64,000 nt of DNA from Ensifer adhaerens (GCF_000697965.2 NZ_CP015880.1:2728001-2792000); one strand, 5' to 3'; counted from the first letter of the stretch, positions 45,821 to 56,029 are shown. Made by a program: numbers and translations. The notes: generated by a model from the sequence alone, not told the origin.

Positions 45821-47599
45821 ATGGTCGATATCCGGTCAGGCACGGGCGAAGAGATTGGCCCCGCGGAAGTGGAGGACGTGGAACTCTATCATCCCCATAG
45901 CTGGTGGACGCGTTATGTCTTCAGCCAGGATGCGAAGATCATCGCCGTGCAATATGCCTCGACCGCGATCGCCATCGGCATGGTCGCCCTCGTGCTCTCC
46001 TGGCTGATGCGGCTGCAGCTCGGCTTTCCCGGCGCCTTCGCCTTCATCGATGCGGAACGCTACTACCAGTTCATCACCATGCACGGCATGATCATGGTGA
46101 TCTATCTGTTGACTGCGCTCTTCCTCGGCGGCTTCGGCAACTACCTGATCCCGCTGATGCTCGGCGCGCGCGACATGGTCTTCCCCTATGCCAACATGCT
46201 GAGCTACTGGCTGTATATGCTGGCCGTCCTCGTGCTCGTCGCGAGCTTCTTTGCACCCGGCGGGCCGACCGGCGCCGGCTGGACGCTCTATCCGCCACAG
46301 GCAGTGCTTTCCGGCACGCCCGGCGGCAAGGACTGGGGCATCATCTTGATGCTCTCCTCCCTCATCCTATTCGTCATCGGCTTTACCATGGGTGGCCTCA
46401 ACTATGTCGTCACCGTGTTGCAGGGGCGCACGCGCGGCATGACCTTGATGCGCATGCCGCTCACCGTCTGGGGCATCTTCACGGCGACGGTGATGGCGCT
46501 TCTCGCCTTCCCCGCCCTCTTCGTCGCCTGCGTCATGATGCTGTTCGACCGGGTGCTCGGCACCAGCTTCTTCATGCCGGCGATCGTCGAGATGGGCGAG
46601 CAGCTGCAGCATGGCGGCGGCAGCCCGATCATGTTCCAGCACCTCTTCTGGTTCTTCGGCCATCCGGAGGTCTACATCGTCGCCCTGCCCGCCTTCGGCA
46701 TCGTCTCCGATCTCATCAGCACCCACGCCCGCAAGAACATCTTCGGCTACCGCATGATGGTCTGGGCGATCGTCATCATCGGCGCGCTCTCCTTCATCGT
46801 CTGGGCGCACCACATGTATGTCAGCGGCATGAACCCCTATTTCGGCTTCTTCTTCGCCACCACCACCCTGATCATTGCCGTGCCGACGGCGATCAAGGTC
46901 TACAACTGGGTGCTGACGCTCTGGCGCGGCGATATCCATTTGACGCTGCCGATGCTGTTCGCGCTCGCCTTCATCGTCACCTTCGTCAATGGCGGGCTGA
47001 CCGGTCTGTTCCTCGGCAATGTCGTCGTCGATGTGCCGCTCTCCGACACGATGTTCGTCGTCGCCCATTTCCACATGGTCATGGGCGTTGCGCCGATCAT
47101 GGTGATTTTCGGGGCGATCTATCACTGGTATCCGAAGATCACCGGCCGCCTGCTCAACCAGGCGATGGGGCAGATCCACTTCTGGGTCACCTTCGTCGGC
47201 GCCTATCTGATCTTCTTCCCGATGCACTATCTCGGGCTGATCGGCATGCCGCGCCGCTACTATGAGATGGGCGAGACCGCCTTCGTGCCGGCATCCGCCC
47301 ATACGCTCAACGAGTTCATCACCATCATGGCGCTGATCGTCGGCGCCGCCCAGATCGTCTTCCTCTTCAATCTCATCTGGAGCATCCGCCACGGCCGCGA
47401 GGCCGGCGGCAACCCCTGGCGGGCAACGACGCTCGAATGGCAGACGCCGGAAACGCCACCGCGGCATGGCAATTGGGGCAAGGACCTGCCGGTCGTCTAC
47501 CGCTGGCCCTATGACTACAGCGTGCCGGGTGCAACGGAAGATTTCATTCCGCAGACTGAGCCGGGTTCCGTAGGCCACGCGCCGGAGGGGGCCTCATGA
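45821..47599 (+). CDS. coxN: Cytochrome c oxidase subunit I (CoxN-type, A-type haem-copper oxidase)
   Basis: The 592-residue protein has about 12 transmembrane segments. Haem/copper ligands are visible in ITMHGMIMV, GHPEVYIV (with the His-Tyr pair and the A1-type Glu), WAHHMYVSG and VAHFHMVMG. It is the catalytic core that reduces O2 to water and pumps protons. GGGAGG lies 9 nt before the start. It overlaps the next gene by 4 bp. Confidence 0.92.
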   Translation: MVDIRSGTGEEIGPAEVEDVELYHPHSWWTRYVFSQDAKIIAVQYASTAIAIGMVALVLSWLMRLQLGFPGAFAFIDAERYYQFITMHGMIMVIYLLTALFLGGFGNYLIPLMLGARDMVFPYANMLSYWLYMLAVLVLVASFFAPGGPTGAGWTLYPPQAVLSGTPGGKDWGIILMLSSLILFVIGFTMGGLNYVVTVLQGRTRGMTLMRMPLTVWGIFTATVMALLAFPALFVACVMMLFDRVLGTSFFMPAIVEMGEQLQHGGGSPIMFQHLFWFFGHPEVYIVALPAFGIVSDLISTHARKNIFGYRMMVWAIVIIGALSFIVWAHHMYVSGMNPYFGFFFATTTLIIAVPTAIKVYNWVLTLWRGDIHLTLPMLFALAFIVTFVNGGLTGLFLGNVVVDVPLSDTMFVVAHFHMVMGVAPIMVIFGAIYHWYPKITGRLLNQAMGQIHFWVTFVGAYLIFFPMHYLGLIGMPRRYYEMGETAFVPASAHTLNEFITIMALIVGAAQIVFLFNLIWSIRHGREAGGNPWRATTLEWQTPETPPRHGNWGKDLPVVYRWPYDYSVPGATEDFIPQTEPGSVGHAPEGAS

Positions 47600-48300
47600 A
47601 CGTCACCCTCGTCTTCCTGGCGGTGATCTTCGCGATCGCCGCCTGGTGGCTCAGCCGGCAGCGGCTGTTCTCGAAACCCTGGCTGGAGGTCGGCCACGCC
47701 CACGACCCCCGCCCGCGCGGTAGGCCTTCGATCCCGCCTGCAAAAATCGGCCTTGGCGTCTTCCTTGCTGTCGTCGCCGCGCTCTTCTCTCTCTTCATCA
47801 GCGCCTACTTCATGCGCATGGCCTCCACCGACTGGTGGTCGACGCCGATGCCGAAGATCCTCTGGCTGAACACCGCCATCCTTGCGCTTGGCAGCCTGCT
47901 TCTGCATGCGGCCCGCGTCACTGCCGAACAGCATCGTGACGAGGCGAGCCGCACGGCGATGATCGCAGCGCTTGCCGCCGGTCTCGCCTTCCTCGCCGGC
48001 CAGGTCTTTGCCTGGCGGGAGTTGACCGACGCTGGCTTCCTGCTCGCCGACAATCCGGCCAACAGCTTCTTCTACATGATCTCGGGCATGCATGGCCTGC
48101 ACATCCTCGGCGGCCTGTTCGCGCTTACCCGGGTCATCGTCAAGACGCGCACCGGCCCGATGGGCGAAAAGGCCGTGCTGTCGATCACGCTCTGCGCCAC
48201 CTACTGGCATTTCATGCTGGCCGTATGGCTGGTGCTTTACGCGCTCTTTTCCGGCTGGGCCAACGACTTCGTCGAGCTCTGCCGGTCGCTCTTGACTTGA
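47596..48300 (+). CDS. coxO: Cytochrome oxidase subunit III-like protein (CoxO-type)
   Basis: The 234-residue protein has about six or seven transmembrane segments. Subunit III-like features include the C-terminal MISGMHGLHILGGLFAL and ATYWHFMLAVWLVLYALF. The start overlaps the coxN stop (ATGA). It is one of two consecutive subunit III-like genes, as in coxMNOP clusters. Confidence 0.82.
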   Translation: MNVTLVFLAVIFAIAAWWLSRQRLFSKPWLEVGHAHDPRPRGRPSIPPAKIGLGVFLAVVAALFSLFISAYFMRMASTDWWSTPMPKILWLNTAILALGSLLLHAARVTAEQHRDEASRTAMIAALAAGLAFLAGQVFAWRELTDAGFLLADNPANSFFYMISGMHGLHILGGLFALTRVIVKTRTGPMGEKAVLSITLCATYWHFMLAVWLVLYALFSGWANDFVELCRSLLT

Positions 48301-48312
48301 AGGAGGCAAGGC

Positions 48313-49035
48313 ATGTCCGCCGAGACACATTCGCCTGTCCGAGAACCGCTCCATCGCCCCGCGGGACTTGCCGGCTTTGCCGCCGACTGGGCCTCCGACC
48401 AGCGGACGTTCAAGAACGTCTCCTGGGGCAAGGCGATGATGTGGATCTTCCTCTTGAGCGACACCTTCGTCTTCGGCTGTTTCCTCATCGCCTATATGTC
48501 GGCGCGCATGTCGACTGCCGTTCCCTGGCCCAATCCGAGCGAGGTCTTCGCGCTGCACATCGGCGGCTCGGACGTGCCGCTGATCCTGATCGCCATCATG
48601 ACCTTCGTGCTGATCACCTCAAGCGGCACGATGGCCATGGCCGTCAATTTCGGTTACCGGCGCGATCGCAAGAAGACCGCTCTGCTGATGCTGCTGACCG
48701 CCCTTTTCGGCGCCACCTTTGTCGGCATGCAAGCCTTCGAATGGACGAAGCTGATCACCGAGGGCGTGCGTCCCTGGGGCAACCCCTGGGGCGCTGCCCA
48801 ATTCGGCTCGACCTTCTTCATGATCACCGGCTTCCACGGCACCCACGTCACGATCGGCGTCATCTTCCTGCTGATCATCGCGCGAAAAGTCTGGCGCGGC
48901 GATTTCGACACCGAACGGCGTGGCTTTTTCACGAGCCGAAGAGGACAATACGAGATCGTCGAGATCACCGGCCTCTACTGGCACTTCGTCGACCTCGTCT
49001 GGGTCTTCATCTTCGCATTCTTCTATCTGTGGTGA
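48313..49035 (+). CDS. coxP: Cytochrome oxidase subunit III-like protein (CoxP-type)
   Basis: The 240-residue protein has about five transmembrane segments. Motifs of the haem-copper subunit III family include FMITGFHGTHVTIGVIFL and TGLYWHFVDLVWVFIFAFFYLW. GGAGG precedes the start. It follows coxO by 12 bp. Confidence 0.87.
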   Translation: MSAETHSPVREPLHRPAGLAGFAADWASDQRTFKNVSWGKAMMWIFLLSDTFVFGCFLIAYMSARMSTAVPWPNPSEVFALHIGGSDVPLILIAIMTFVLITSSGTMAMAVNFGYRRDRKKTALLMLLTALFGATFVGMQAFEWTKLITEGVRPWGNPWGAAQFGSTFFMITGFHGTHVTIGVIFLLIIARKVWRGDFDTERRGFFTSRRGQYEIVEITGLYWHFVDLVWVFIFAFFYLW

Positions 49036-49044
49036 GGCATGGCC

Positions 49045-49419
49045 ATGACCGAAACGACTGTTCACACCCACGCGGCACCGGCAGCAAAAGTAGAAGGCCA
49101 CGCACAAACGCACCAGCAACACCCGATCGGTCTTTATCTGGTCGTCTGGCTGCTGCTCTTCGTGCTCAGCACCTTCTCCTACCTCGTCGACTATGTCGGG
49201 CTGCAGGGTTATCTCAGGTGGTCGCTGATCCTGATCTTCATGGTACTGAAGGCAGGGCTGATCGTCGCGATCTTCATGCACATGGCCTGGGAACGGCTGG
49301 CGCTGATCTACGCGATCCTGCTGCCGCCGCTGCTGGTGCTGGTCTTCGTGGCGCTGATGGTCTCGGAATCGCACTACGTGCTCTTCACCCGCCTCACCTT
49401 CTTCGGCGCCGCACCATGA
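49045..49419 (+). CDS. Cytochrome c oxidase subunit IV-family small membrane protein
   Basis: The 124-residue protein has a His/Ala-rich N-terminus (HTHAAPAAKVEGHAQTHQQH) and three hydrophobic segments (about 29-45, 57-76, 84-106). This fits the prokaryotic subunit IV (CtaF/caa3_CtaG-like) group. A GAGG at 49034-49037 is well spaced for ATG 49045 and too close for the in-frame ATG at 49039. It ends the oxidase operon, convergent with the next operon. Confidence 0.8.
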   Translation: MTETTVHTHAAPAAKVEGHAQTHQQHPIGLYLVVWLLLFVLSTFSYLVDYVGLQGYLRWSLILIFMVLKAGLIVAIFMHMAWERLALIYAILLPPLLVLVFVALMVSESHYVLFTRLTFFGAAP

Positions 49420-49467
49420 TTGCCAACCGGCGCCGCCCCAATGGCGGCACCGCTGGACACATCCGCC

Positions 49468-50226
<759 letters not shown>

Positions 50227-50237
50227 GACGTCACCCC

Positions 50238-51437
50238 TCAAACCGGCCAGGCCGCGGTTTCGCCGAAACCGTTTTCGATCGTTTCCACCTTCGGCGCGCC
50301 CTTGGAGATGCCCGACACGCCGACGACATAGGCCCGCGTGACGAAGGCCTGCCCGCGGAAGCCGAACACCGCCGTATCGCCAGGCTTCGGGGCCGCCGCA
50401 CCGCTGGCGTCGATCATCGCGTAATAGTCGATCGCCGAGGGGGGCGGTACTTCGACGCTTCGAAGCGCCGACGCCGAAGTCGTCGGGTCGGCAGAGACGA
50501 TCGCCTTGACGTCGTAATCCGGAAAGATCGGGTCGATGTAGAAGCCGCCGCCGAAGCAATAGGCCTTGCCGCCCGAGAGATGGGAAACTTCGGTGAGGTA
50601 GAGTACCGCCGGCAGTTCCGGCAGATCTTCCATCACGTGCAGTGCGGTGGTGCCGTGCAGACCGTTGCCCGGCTCGCACTGCGTCGCGCCCGCTTCGGCA
50701 AGAGCCGGGAGCATGACGCTGGAGGTCGTACCCGGCGCATTCACCTCGATCCCGTTGCGGCCGGCCTTGGCCAGCGCCTCGGCAGCTTTCGAGAGTGTCG
50801 CGAGATTGTGTGTCGGCTTCACCTTGCGGCTTTCATGGTCGAAGAGCAGCGCCGGAAAGGTGGTGATGCCGGCAAAGCGGCCACCGTCGAGCGCATCGAG
50901 ACGGTCCGCCACCGCGGCAACGTCGCTGGCATCGAGCCCGCCTTCATGGCCGCGGTAGAAGGTATCACCTTCCGCCCGGATACGGGCGAGCAGATCCTGC
51001 CGATAGCCGGCTGCATGTGCGCCAGCCGCCGCTTCTGCAGCCTTTTCGCCGTTGAAGACCGTCCAATAGTCCGGCCGGAAGGTTTTCGCTGCGGCAGCCG
51101 CCTCGTGGCGCGCGACCTGCTGCAGGTGGCCGAGATGGCCGACCTTCAGGCCCGCCTTGTGGGTGGCGCGGGCACAGGCCATGTCGACGGCAACCGAACG
51201 GTCAATGCCACCACGCTTGACCGCTTCGCAGAAGGAACTGGAGCGGCCCACCTGCTTGGTCATCGCAAAGGTCTTCAGGCCGAGGCGACGGGCCTCGTTG
51301 CTCATAATCGCCGCATTGGCCTCGACCGTGTCGAGATCGAGCACATAGGCGTTGGCCGGGAGCTTGCCCTGCTGGTGCAGGCTCATGGCCGCTTCGATGA
51401 ATGCCGGGTTGCGGCGGCGCAGAACGTCGAGAAACAT
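50238..51437 (-). CDS. YhfX-like PLP-dependent protein (alanine racemase-type barrel)
   Basis: The 399-residue protein aligns by eye with E. coli YhfX: MFLDVLRRRNPAFIEAAMSL, the likely PLP lysine K61 in FAMTKQVGR, VKRGGIDRSVAVDMACARA and GLKVGHLGHLQQV. The fold-type III barrel and C-terminal beta domain suggest an amino-acid racemase, or D-amino-acid lyase or deaminase. The biochemical role of YhfX-like proteins is not established to my knowledge. AAGGAGG precedes the start. It is embedded inside the transporter operon between permease and ATPase genes. Confidence 0.8.
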   Translation of the reverse strand: MFLDVLRRRNPAFIEAAMSLHQQGKLPANAYVLDLDTVEANAAIMSNEARRLGLKTFAMTKQVGRSSSFCEAVKRGGIDRSVAVDMACARATHKAGLKVGHLGHLQQVARHEAAAAAKTFRPDYWTVFNGEKAAEAAAGAHAAGYRQDLLARIRAEGDTFYRGHEGGLDASDVAAVADRLDALDGGRFAGITTFPALLFDHESRKVKPTHNLATLSKAAEALAKAGRNGIEVNAPGTTSSVMLPALAEAGATQCEPGNGLHGTTALHVMEDLPELPAVLYLTEVSHLSGGKAYCFGGGFYIDPIFPDYDVKAIVSADPTTSASALRSVEVPPPSAIDYYAMIDASGAAAPKPGDTAVFGFRGQAFVTRAYVVGVSGISKGAPKVETIENGFGETAAWPV

Positions 51438-51448
51438 GAAATCCTCCT

Positions 51449-52426
51449 TCAGCGGGACTTTTCGCGCAGCGACACGGCGACCGCAGCGAGGATGATGAGA
51501 CCGCGAACGATCATCTGGTCGGATACGGAAAGGCCCATCAGGATCAGGCCATTGTTGAGCATGCCCATCATCAGCGAGCCGACGAGCGCGCCGATGATCG
51601 TGCCCTTGCCGCCGTTGAGCAGCGTGCCGCCGACGATGACGGCGGCGATCACCGTCATCAGGTCGGTCTCGCCAAGCGTGTATTTCGCCGCCTGCAGGCG
51701 ACCGGCGTAAAGCAGGCCCGCAAGGCCGGCGAGACCGCCGCTGATCATCAGAACGGCCAGCCGAATGCGTGGCACGCTGATGCCGGAGACGCTCGCTGCC
51801 CGGCTGTTGTCGCCGGTCGCCAGCACATGGGCGCCGAAGCGGGTTTCGCGGTAGATGACATGGCCGCAGACGACGGCAACGAGGGTCCACCAGATCAGCG
51901 AAGGCACGCCGAGGAACGAGCCGGAGCCGAAAAAGCCGGTAAAGGTGCTGTCGGTCACCGGGATCGAGCGCAGGTTCGTCATCGAGCGGGAGACGCCGGC
52001 AAAAAGCCCGAGCGTCGCCAGCGTCACCAGGAAGGACGGCAGTTTGACATAGGCGACCAGTGCGCCGTTCAGGAGCCCGATCAGCACGCCGGCGCCGATA
52101 CCGGCGACGACGCCAGCCACCAGGCCGTATTCGTTGATCGTCACCGCCGCCGCCAGTGCCGAGACGGCAACTGTCGAGCCGATCGACAGATCGATCTCAC
52201 CGGCCGACATGACGAAGACGAGGCCGATCGCCATGATCGTCACCGGTGCTGTCTGCAGCATGATGTTCGACAGGTTGCGAACCGTCAGAAACCCGCTGTC
52301 GCGAAGCACGATGGCGAAGAACAGAAAGATCGCCAGGAAGCCGAGATAGACGACGTATTGCTGCAGGTTGAGGCGACTGACGAGGCTCGCCGGCTGGCCG
52401 CTCGCGCTGGAATGGGCACTGGACAT
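51449..52426 (-). CDS. Sugar-type (CUT2, RbsC-like) ABC permease
   Basis: The 325-residue protein has eight to ten hydrophobic segments and motifs of the RbsC family (MSAGEIDLSIGSTVAVSALAA, ATGDNSRAASVSGI, VGGTLLNGGKGTIIGALVGS). It works with the single-domain ATPase and one or both binding proteins of this island. Confidence 0.9.
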   Translation of the reverse strand: MSSAHSSASGQPASLVSRLNLQQYVVYLGFLAIFLFFAIVLRDSGFLTVRNLSNIMLQTAPVTIMAIGLVFVMSAGEIDLSIGSTVAVSALAAAVTINEYGLVAGVVAGIGAGVLIGLLNGALVAYVKLPSFLVTLATLGLFAGVSRSMTNLRSIPVTDSTFTGFFGSGSFLGVPSLIWWTLVAVVCGHVIYRETRFGAHVLATGDNSRAASVSGISVPRIRLAVLMISGGLAGLAGLLYAGRLQAAKYTLGETDLMTVIAAVIVGGTLLNGGKGTIIGALVGSLMMGMLNNGLILMGLSVSDQMIVRGLIILAAVAVSLREKSR

Positions 52427-52443
52427 TATTCTTCCTCCGAAGG

Positions 52444-52465
52444 CAGGGGGAAAGCTCCCCCTGCA
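52444..52465 (-). terminator. Perfect stem-loop between binding-protein and permease genes
   Basis: GCAGGGGGA and TCCCCCTGC form a 9-bp perfect stem with a 4-nt loop, directly before the permease gene on the minus strand. Confidence 0.6.
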
Positions 52466-52466
52466 C

Positions 52467-52543
52467 TACGGCGCCGCGGGTCTGGTCAGACGCGCAAAGG
52501 TCGCCGCAGCACTAGAAAAGCTGCATGTTTTACTCATGCAGCG
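52467..52543 (+). repeat. Two-hairpin intergenic repeat element, copy 2 (shortened)
   Basis: The outer arms are CTACGGC / GCCGCAG and the second hairpin is GCTGCATG / CATGCAGC with a 7-nt loop (52521-52543). It shares an exact 18-mer with copy 1 at 44683. Relative to copy 1, one arm pair changed from A-T to G-C in both strands. It lies downstream of the binding-protein gene. Confidence 0.7.
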
Positions 52544-52555
52544 GGCATCATTTCA

Positions 52556-53620
52556 TCACTTCATCGCATCCGCGATCGTCGCGGGCACATCCTTGTTCAG
52601 AGACTTCTTCCAGCCGTCGGCGACCGACGCCTTGGTCACGGCAAGCGAGTCGACCACCAGGAAAGGCTCGGCCTTCTTGCCGACCAGCGACCCTGCCGCG
52701 GCGCGCGCTGCGGTGACACCGATATTGTACGCTTCGTCGGCGACCAGAGCTGCGATGTTGCCGCCCTTGACCATGTCGAGTGCTGCCGGTTCGTTGAGGT
52801 CGAGCGTCACGATCTTGGTGTGGCTGTTGCCGGCGCCGCGCAGCGTCGAAAGCACGCTCAGTGCCGGCTCCGCCCAGGTCACATAGATCCCGTCGAGATC
52901 CGGGTTCTGGGTGATCATCCCTTGCGCGATTTCCTCGCTGCGGGCCGGATCGGCCATGCCGGCCTCGGCAACGATCTTCATGTCGGGATAGTCCTGCTCG
53001 ATCGTCGACTTGAAGGCGCCATCGCGCTGGTTGGTCACGTAGAAGTCGGCGTCATGATAGATATAACCGAGCTTGCCCTTGCCGCCGAGCGCATCCGCCA
53101 TGGCAACGGCCGCCTTGTTGCCCATCTGGAAAAGGTCGTCCGAGACGATCGTCACATAGTCCTTGCCGTGTTCGTAACCGGCCGGCGAATTGTCGACGAA
53201 GGCGAGCTTCACACCGGCGGTGCGTGCCGGATCGTAAACCACGGCGGCGCTTGCCGGGTCGACCGGCAGCGACAGGATGATCGAGGGCTTCTTGGCAAGC
53301 ACCGTCTCGACATCCGCCTTCTGGCGGGCTGCATCAAAGCCGGCATCGGTCTGTGCGACCACCTCGACGCCGAGGCGCTTGAACTCGTCCTGGGCACCGC
53401 TGTTGACCGCGTTGGTGTATTCGCTCATCTCGTGCCAGACGAGCGCTGCGGTAAACTTGCCGTCCTTGATCTGCTGTTCCTGCTCCGCCGTCAGCGTCAG
53501 GCTGCCCGCCGGCGTCGGCGTCTCGCCATGCGGACCCGTGGTCTTGCCGTCAGCGGCAAAACCGGATGTCGCGGCAAAGACCGTTGCCAGCAACGCGAAG
53601 TGTTTCACTGACCTGTGCAT
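52556..53620 (-). CDS. Periplasmic sugar-type ABC substrate-binding protein (paralogue B)
   Basis: The 354-residue protein has a signal peptide (about 1-23, ending GFAADG) and a type-1 periplasmic binding fold (TDAGFDAARQKADVETVLAKKP, DGIYVTWAEPALSVL, TKIVTLDLNEPAALDMVKGG). It is clearly homologous along its full length to the gene at 53682-54743. GGGAGG precedes the start. The ligand is unknown. Confidence 0.88.
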   Translation of the reverse strand: MHRSVKHFALLATVFAATSGFAADGKTTGPHGETPTPAGSLTLTAEQEQQIKDGKFTAALVWHEMSEYTNAVNSGAQDEFKRLGVEVVAQTDAGFDAARQKADVETVLAKKPSIILSLPVDPASAAVVYDPARTAGVKLAFVDNSPAGYEHGKDYVTIVSDDLFQMGNKAAVAMADALGGKGKLGYIYHDADFYVTNQRDGAFKSTIEQDYPDMKIVAEAGMADPARSEEIAQGMITQNPDLDGIYVTWAEPALSVLSTLRGAGNSHTKIVTLDLNEPAALDMVKGGNIAALVADEAYNIGVTAARAAAGSLVGKKAEPFLVVDSLAVTKASVADGWKKSLNKDVPATIADAMK

Positions 53621-53644
53621 ATCTGCCTCCCTTTTAGGAATGAC

Positions 53645-53674
53645 GCCGCCGGAAGCGTCCTCTCTCCCGGCGGC
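53645..53674 (-). terminator. Stem-loop between the two binding-protein genes
   Basis: GCCGCCGG and CCGGCGGC form an 8-bp stem with a 14-nt loop, 8 bp after the stop of paralogue A on the minus strand. Confidence 0.55.
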
Positions 53675-53681
53675 CATCTGA

Positions 53682-54743
53682 TTACTTGGCCGCGTCGAGC
53701 ACCGACTGCGGCGCATCGCGGTTGAGCGACTGCTTCCAGCCGTCCGCGACGTTTTCCTTGGTGACGGTCAAAGCCGGGGCAACGACGAAGGCCGGCGTCT
53801 GCTGTCCGAGAAGCGACTTCAGGCCGGTCGCAGCCATGGCGCGTCCAAGCTCATAGGCCTTGTCGGCAACAAGCGCGGTGACGTTGCCGCCCTTGACCAT
53901 GTCGAGCGCGACCGGTTCGGCAAGATCGAGCGTGACGATCTTGGTCTTCGTATTGCCGCTCGAGCGCAGGGCAGAGAGCACGCCGTCGGCAGGCTCGGCC
54001 CAGGTCACGTAGATACCGTCGAGATCAGGGTTCTGCAGCAGCATGGCGCTTGCCAGCTCCTCGGCACGTGCCGGGTCTGAGATGCCCTGCTCGGCAACGA
54101 TCTTGATATCCGGATAGTCCTTCTCGATCGTCGACTTGAAGGCCTGGTCGCGCTGGTTCGTCACATAGTAGCTGGCATCGTGGAAGATGTAGCCAACCTT
54201 GCCCTTGCCGCCGATCGCCTTGGCCAGCGCATCCGCCGCCTGCTTGCCCATCTGGAAGAGATCGTCGGTAACGATCGAGGCATAGTCCGTGCCCTGCTTA
54301 TAGCCGCTCGGCAGGTTGGAGAGGAACACGAGCTTGCTGCCATCGGTCACTGCCTGGCGGAATGCTTCGGCCGAGGTCACCGGATCGAGCGGCAGCGCCA
54401 GGATGACGTTCGGCTTGGCGGCAAGCGCGGTTTCGATATCGCTGCGCTGGCGGGCAGCGTCGAAGCCGGCATCCGTCGTCACCGCGATCTCGACGCCGGC
54501 GCGGGCAAACTCATCCTTGGCACCGGCCGAAACGGCGTTGGTGAAGTCGGACGAGGTATGCCACAGCAGCGCCGCCTTGTAGCCCTTGCCCTTGAGCGCG
54601 CCGATATCGGCATCGGTCAGGGCGACATCGGCGCTCGGCGTCGCGCTCTCGCCGGACGGACCGACCGTCTGGGCAGAGGCGGCGTTTGCGGCAAGCACGA
54701 AACCGCTGACGAGTGCGGCAGCCATCAATTTCTTCAGAAGCAT
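53682..54743 (-). CDS. Periplasmic sugar-type ABC substrate-binding protein (paralogue A)
   Basis: The 353-residue protein has a signal peptide (about 1-24, ending ASAQTV). It shares with paralogue B the segments DAGFDAARQ, TIVTDDLFQMG-type, YVTNQRDQAFKSTIE, NPDLDGIYVTWAEPA and KIVTLDLAEPVALDMVKGGN. It precedes paralogue B and follows the M20 gene by 26 bp. GAGGGAG precedes the start. Tandem binding proteins for one permease suggest two related ligands. Confidence 0.88.
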   Translation of the reverse strand: MLLKKLMAAALVSGFVLAANAASAQTVGPSGESATPSADVALTDADIGALKGKGYKAALLWHTSSDFTNAVSAGAKDEFARAGVEIAVTTDAGFDAARQRSDIETALAAKPNVILALPLDPVTSAEAFRQAVTDGSKLVFLSNLPSGYKQGTDYASIVTDDLFQMGKQAADALAKAIGGKGKVGYIFHDASYYVTNQRDQAFKSTIEKDYPDIKIVAEQGISDPARAEELASAMLLQNPDLDGIYVTWAEPADGVLSALRSSGNTKTKIVTLDLAEPVALDMVKGGNVTALVADKAYELGRAMAATGLKSLLGQQTPAFVVAPALTVTKENVADGWKQSLNRDAPQSVLDAAK

Positions 54744-54769
54744 TGTCGTTCTCCCTCTTGTTTGGCAGT

Positions 54770-56029
54770 TCAGTCCATGACGCCGCAGTAGCGCGCCATG
54801 AAGGCGGCAAATCCGACGATCCCGGCGAGGTATTCCTCCACCTCGACCCGTTCCTCGTAGGTATGGCAATTGCGGATGTCGCCGGGCGCGCAATAGACGG
54901 CAGGCACACCCAAGCGGTTGACGAAGAATGGCGATTCCGACCAGAAGGGCGCGCCTTCGATGACGCCGCGCCCAGCCATGGCTTCGGCCATGGCGGCTGA
55001 TAGCGCACCGACTTCGCCCGCCGTTTCGTCGATTTCAGCCGCCGTGCCGCCAAGCGCATGGTCGCGGCCGGCCGGATAGGAAAACTCGACCGTGATTTCC
55101 GGATCGGTGATCGCCGAGCGCACCGCAGCCTCGATCTCGGCCGCCGCCGTGTCCAGCGATTCCCCTGGCAACAGTTTGCGGATCAGCGACAGTGTGCAAC
55201 GCTCGGGCACGGCGATGTAGCCGCCGCCGGCAAGGCCGGTGATCAGCAGGAAACTGCGACCGATCAGCTTGTGCTCGGCCCGCGCGGCGATCTCGTCGGA
55301 GTGTTTCCAGAGAGCCGACATCGCCGCATGGCTGGCGCGCAATGCATCCTTGCCGAGTTCGGGTACGCCGAAATAGGCGGACTTGCCTGTAATCGTGATG
55401 TCGGCGATGAAAAATCCGATCTGCGCCGGATAAACCGAAAGCCGTGTCGGCTCGACATAGACGACGAAGTCCGGACGGACGATGTCACCGGTCTCGATGC
55501 GTTCGACCAGATCCTTGATACCGGCGGAGACACCGGTCCCCGGCTGACCGCTTTCCTCGTCGCCGACGAAGGCAAAGGCCACGTCCCCGGCCAACGCAAC
55601 GCCGGACTTGTCGAGCAGCGACAGCGCCGCCAGCGACGCGCAGATGCCTGCCTTCAGATCGCCCGAGCCGCGCCCCCAGACCGCGCCGTCGATGATCGGT
55701 GCAGCGAAGGGATCCTCGCGCTCGGTACCGGCCCAATGCTCGCGCCAGCCGTCAACATGCACCGTATCCGTATGGCCAATGAACAGCAGGCGTGGCCCCT
55801 TGCCGCGCCCCTTGCGCTCCGCCCAGACGTTCGGCCGACCCGGCAGGAACTCCGCCGTTTTCAAGCCTTCCAGGCCAAGGCGCTGCATCGTTTCGGCCAG
55901 AAAGGCGACGAAATTCGCCTCGTTGCCGGTAATGCTCTCACGCCCGATGGCGCCACGAAAAAGATCAATCGCCGTCTCGCGATCAAGCACCGCTCGCAAG
56001 CGCTCGACCAAGCCGTCATTCATCGTCAT
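54770..56029 (-). CDS. M20-family amidohydrolase/peptidase (ArgE/DapE-like)
   Basis: The 419-residue protein has metal and catalytic motifs in order: FIGHTDTVHVDG, GRGSGDLKAG, GDEESGQPG, and a C-terminal CHTYEERV. In the dimerisation domain the usual SAH-type motif reads SAYFGVPELGKDA, so a Tyr replaces the common His. Such enzymes deacylate N-acyl amino acids or cleave dipeptides. The ATG at 56029 has GGGAGG 8 nt upstream and overlaps the ROK gene stop by one base. It is part of the transporter island. Confidence 0.87.
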   Translation of the reverse strand: MTMNDGLVERLRAVLDRETAIDLFRGAIGRESITGNEANFVAFLAETMQRLGLEGLKTAEFLPGRPNVWAERKGRGKGPRLLFIGHTDTVHVDGWREHWAGTEREDPFAAPIIDGAVWGRGSGDLKAGICASLAALSLLDKSGVALAGDVAFAFVGDEESGQPGTGVSAGIKDLVERIETGDIVRPDFVVYVEPTRLSVYPAQIGFFIADITITGKSAYFGVPELGKDALRASHAAMSALWKHSDEIAARAEHKLIGRSFLLITGLAGGGYIAVPERCTLSLIRKLLPGESLDTAAAEIEAAVRSAITDPEITVEFSYPAGRDHALGGTAAEIDETAGEVGALSAAMAEAMAGRGVIEGAPFWSESPFFVNRLGVPAVYCAPGDIRNCHTYEERVEVEEYLAGIVGFAAFMARYCGVMD

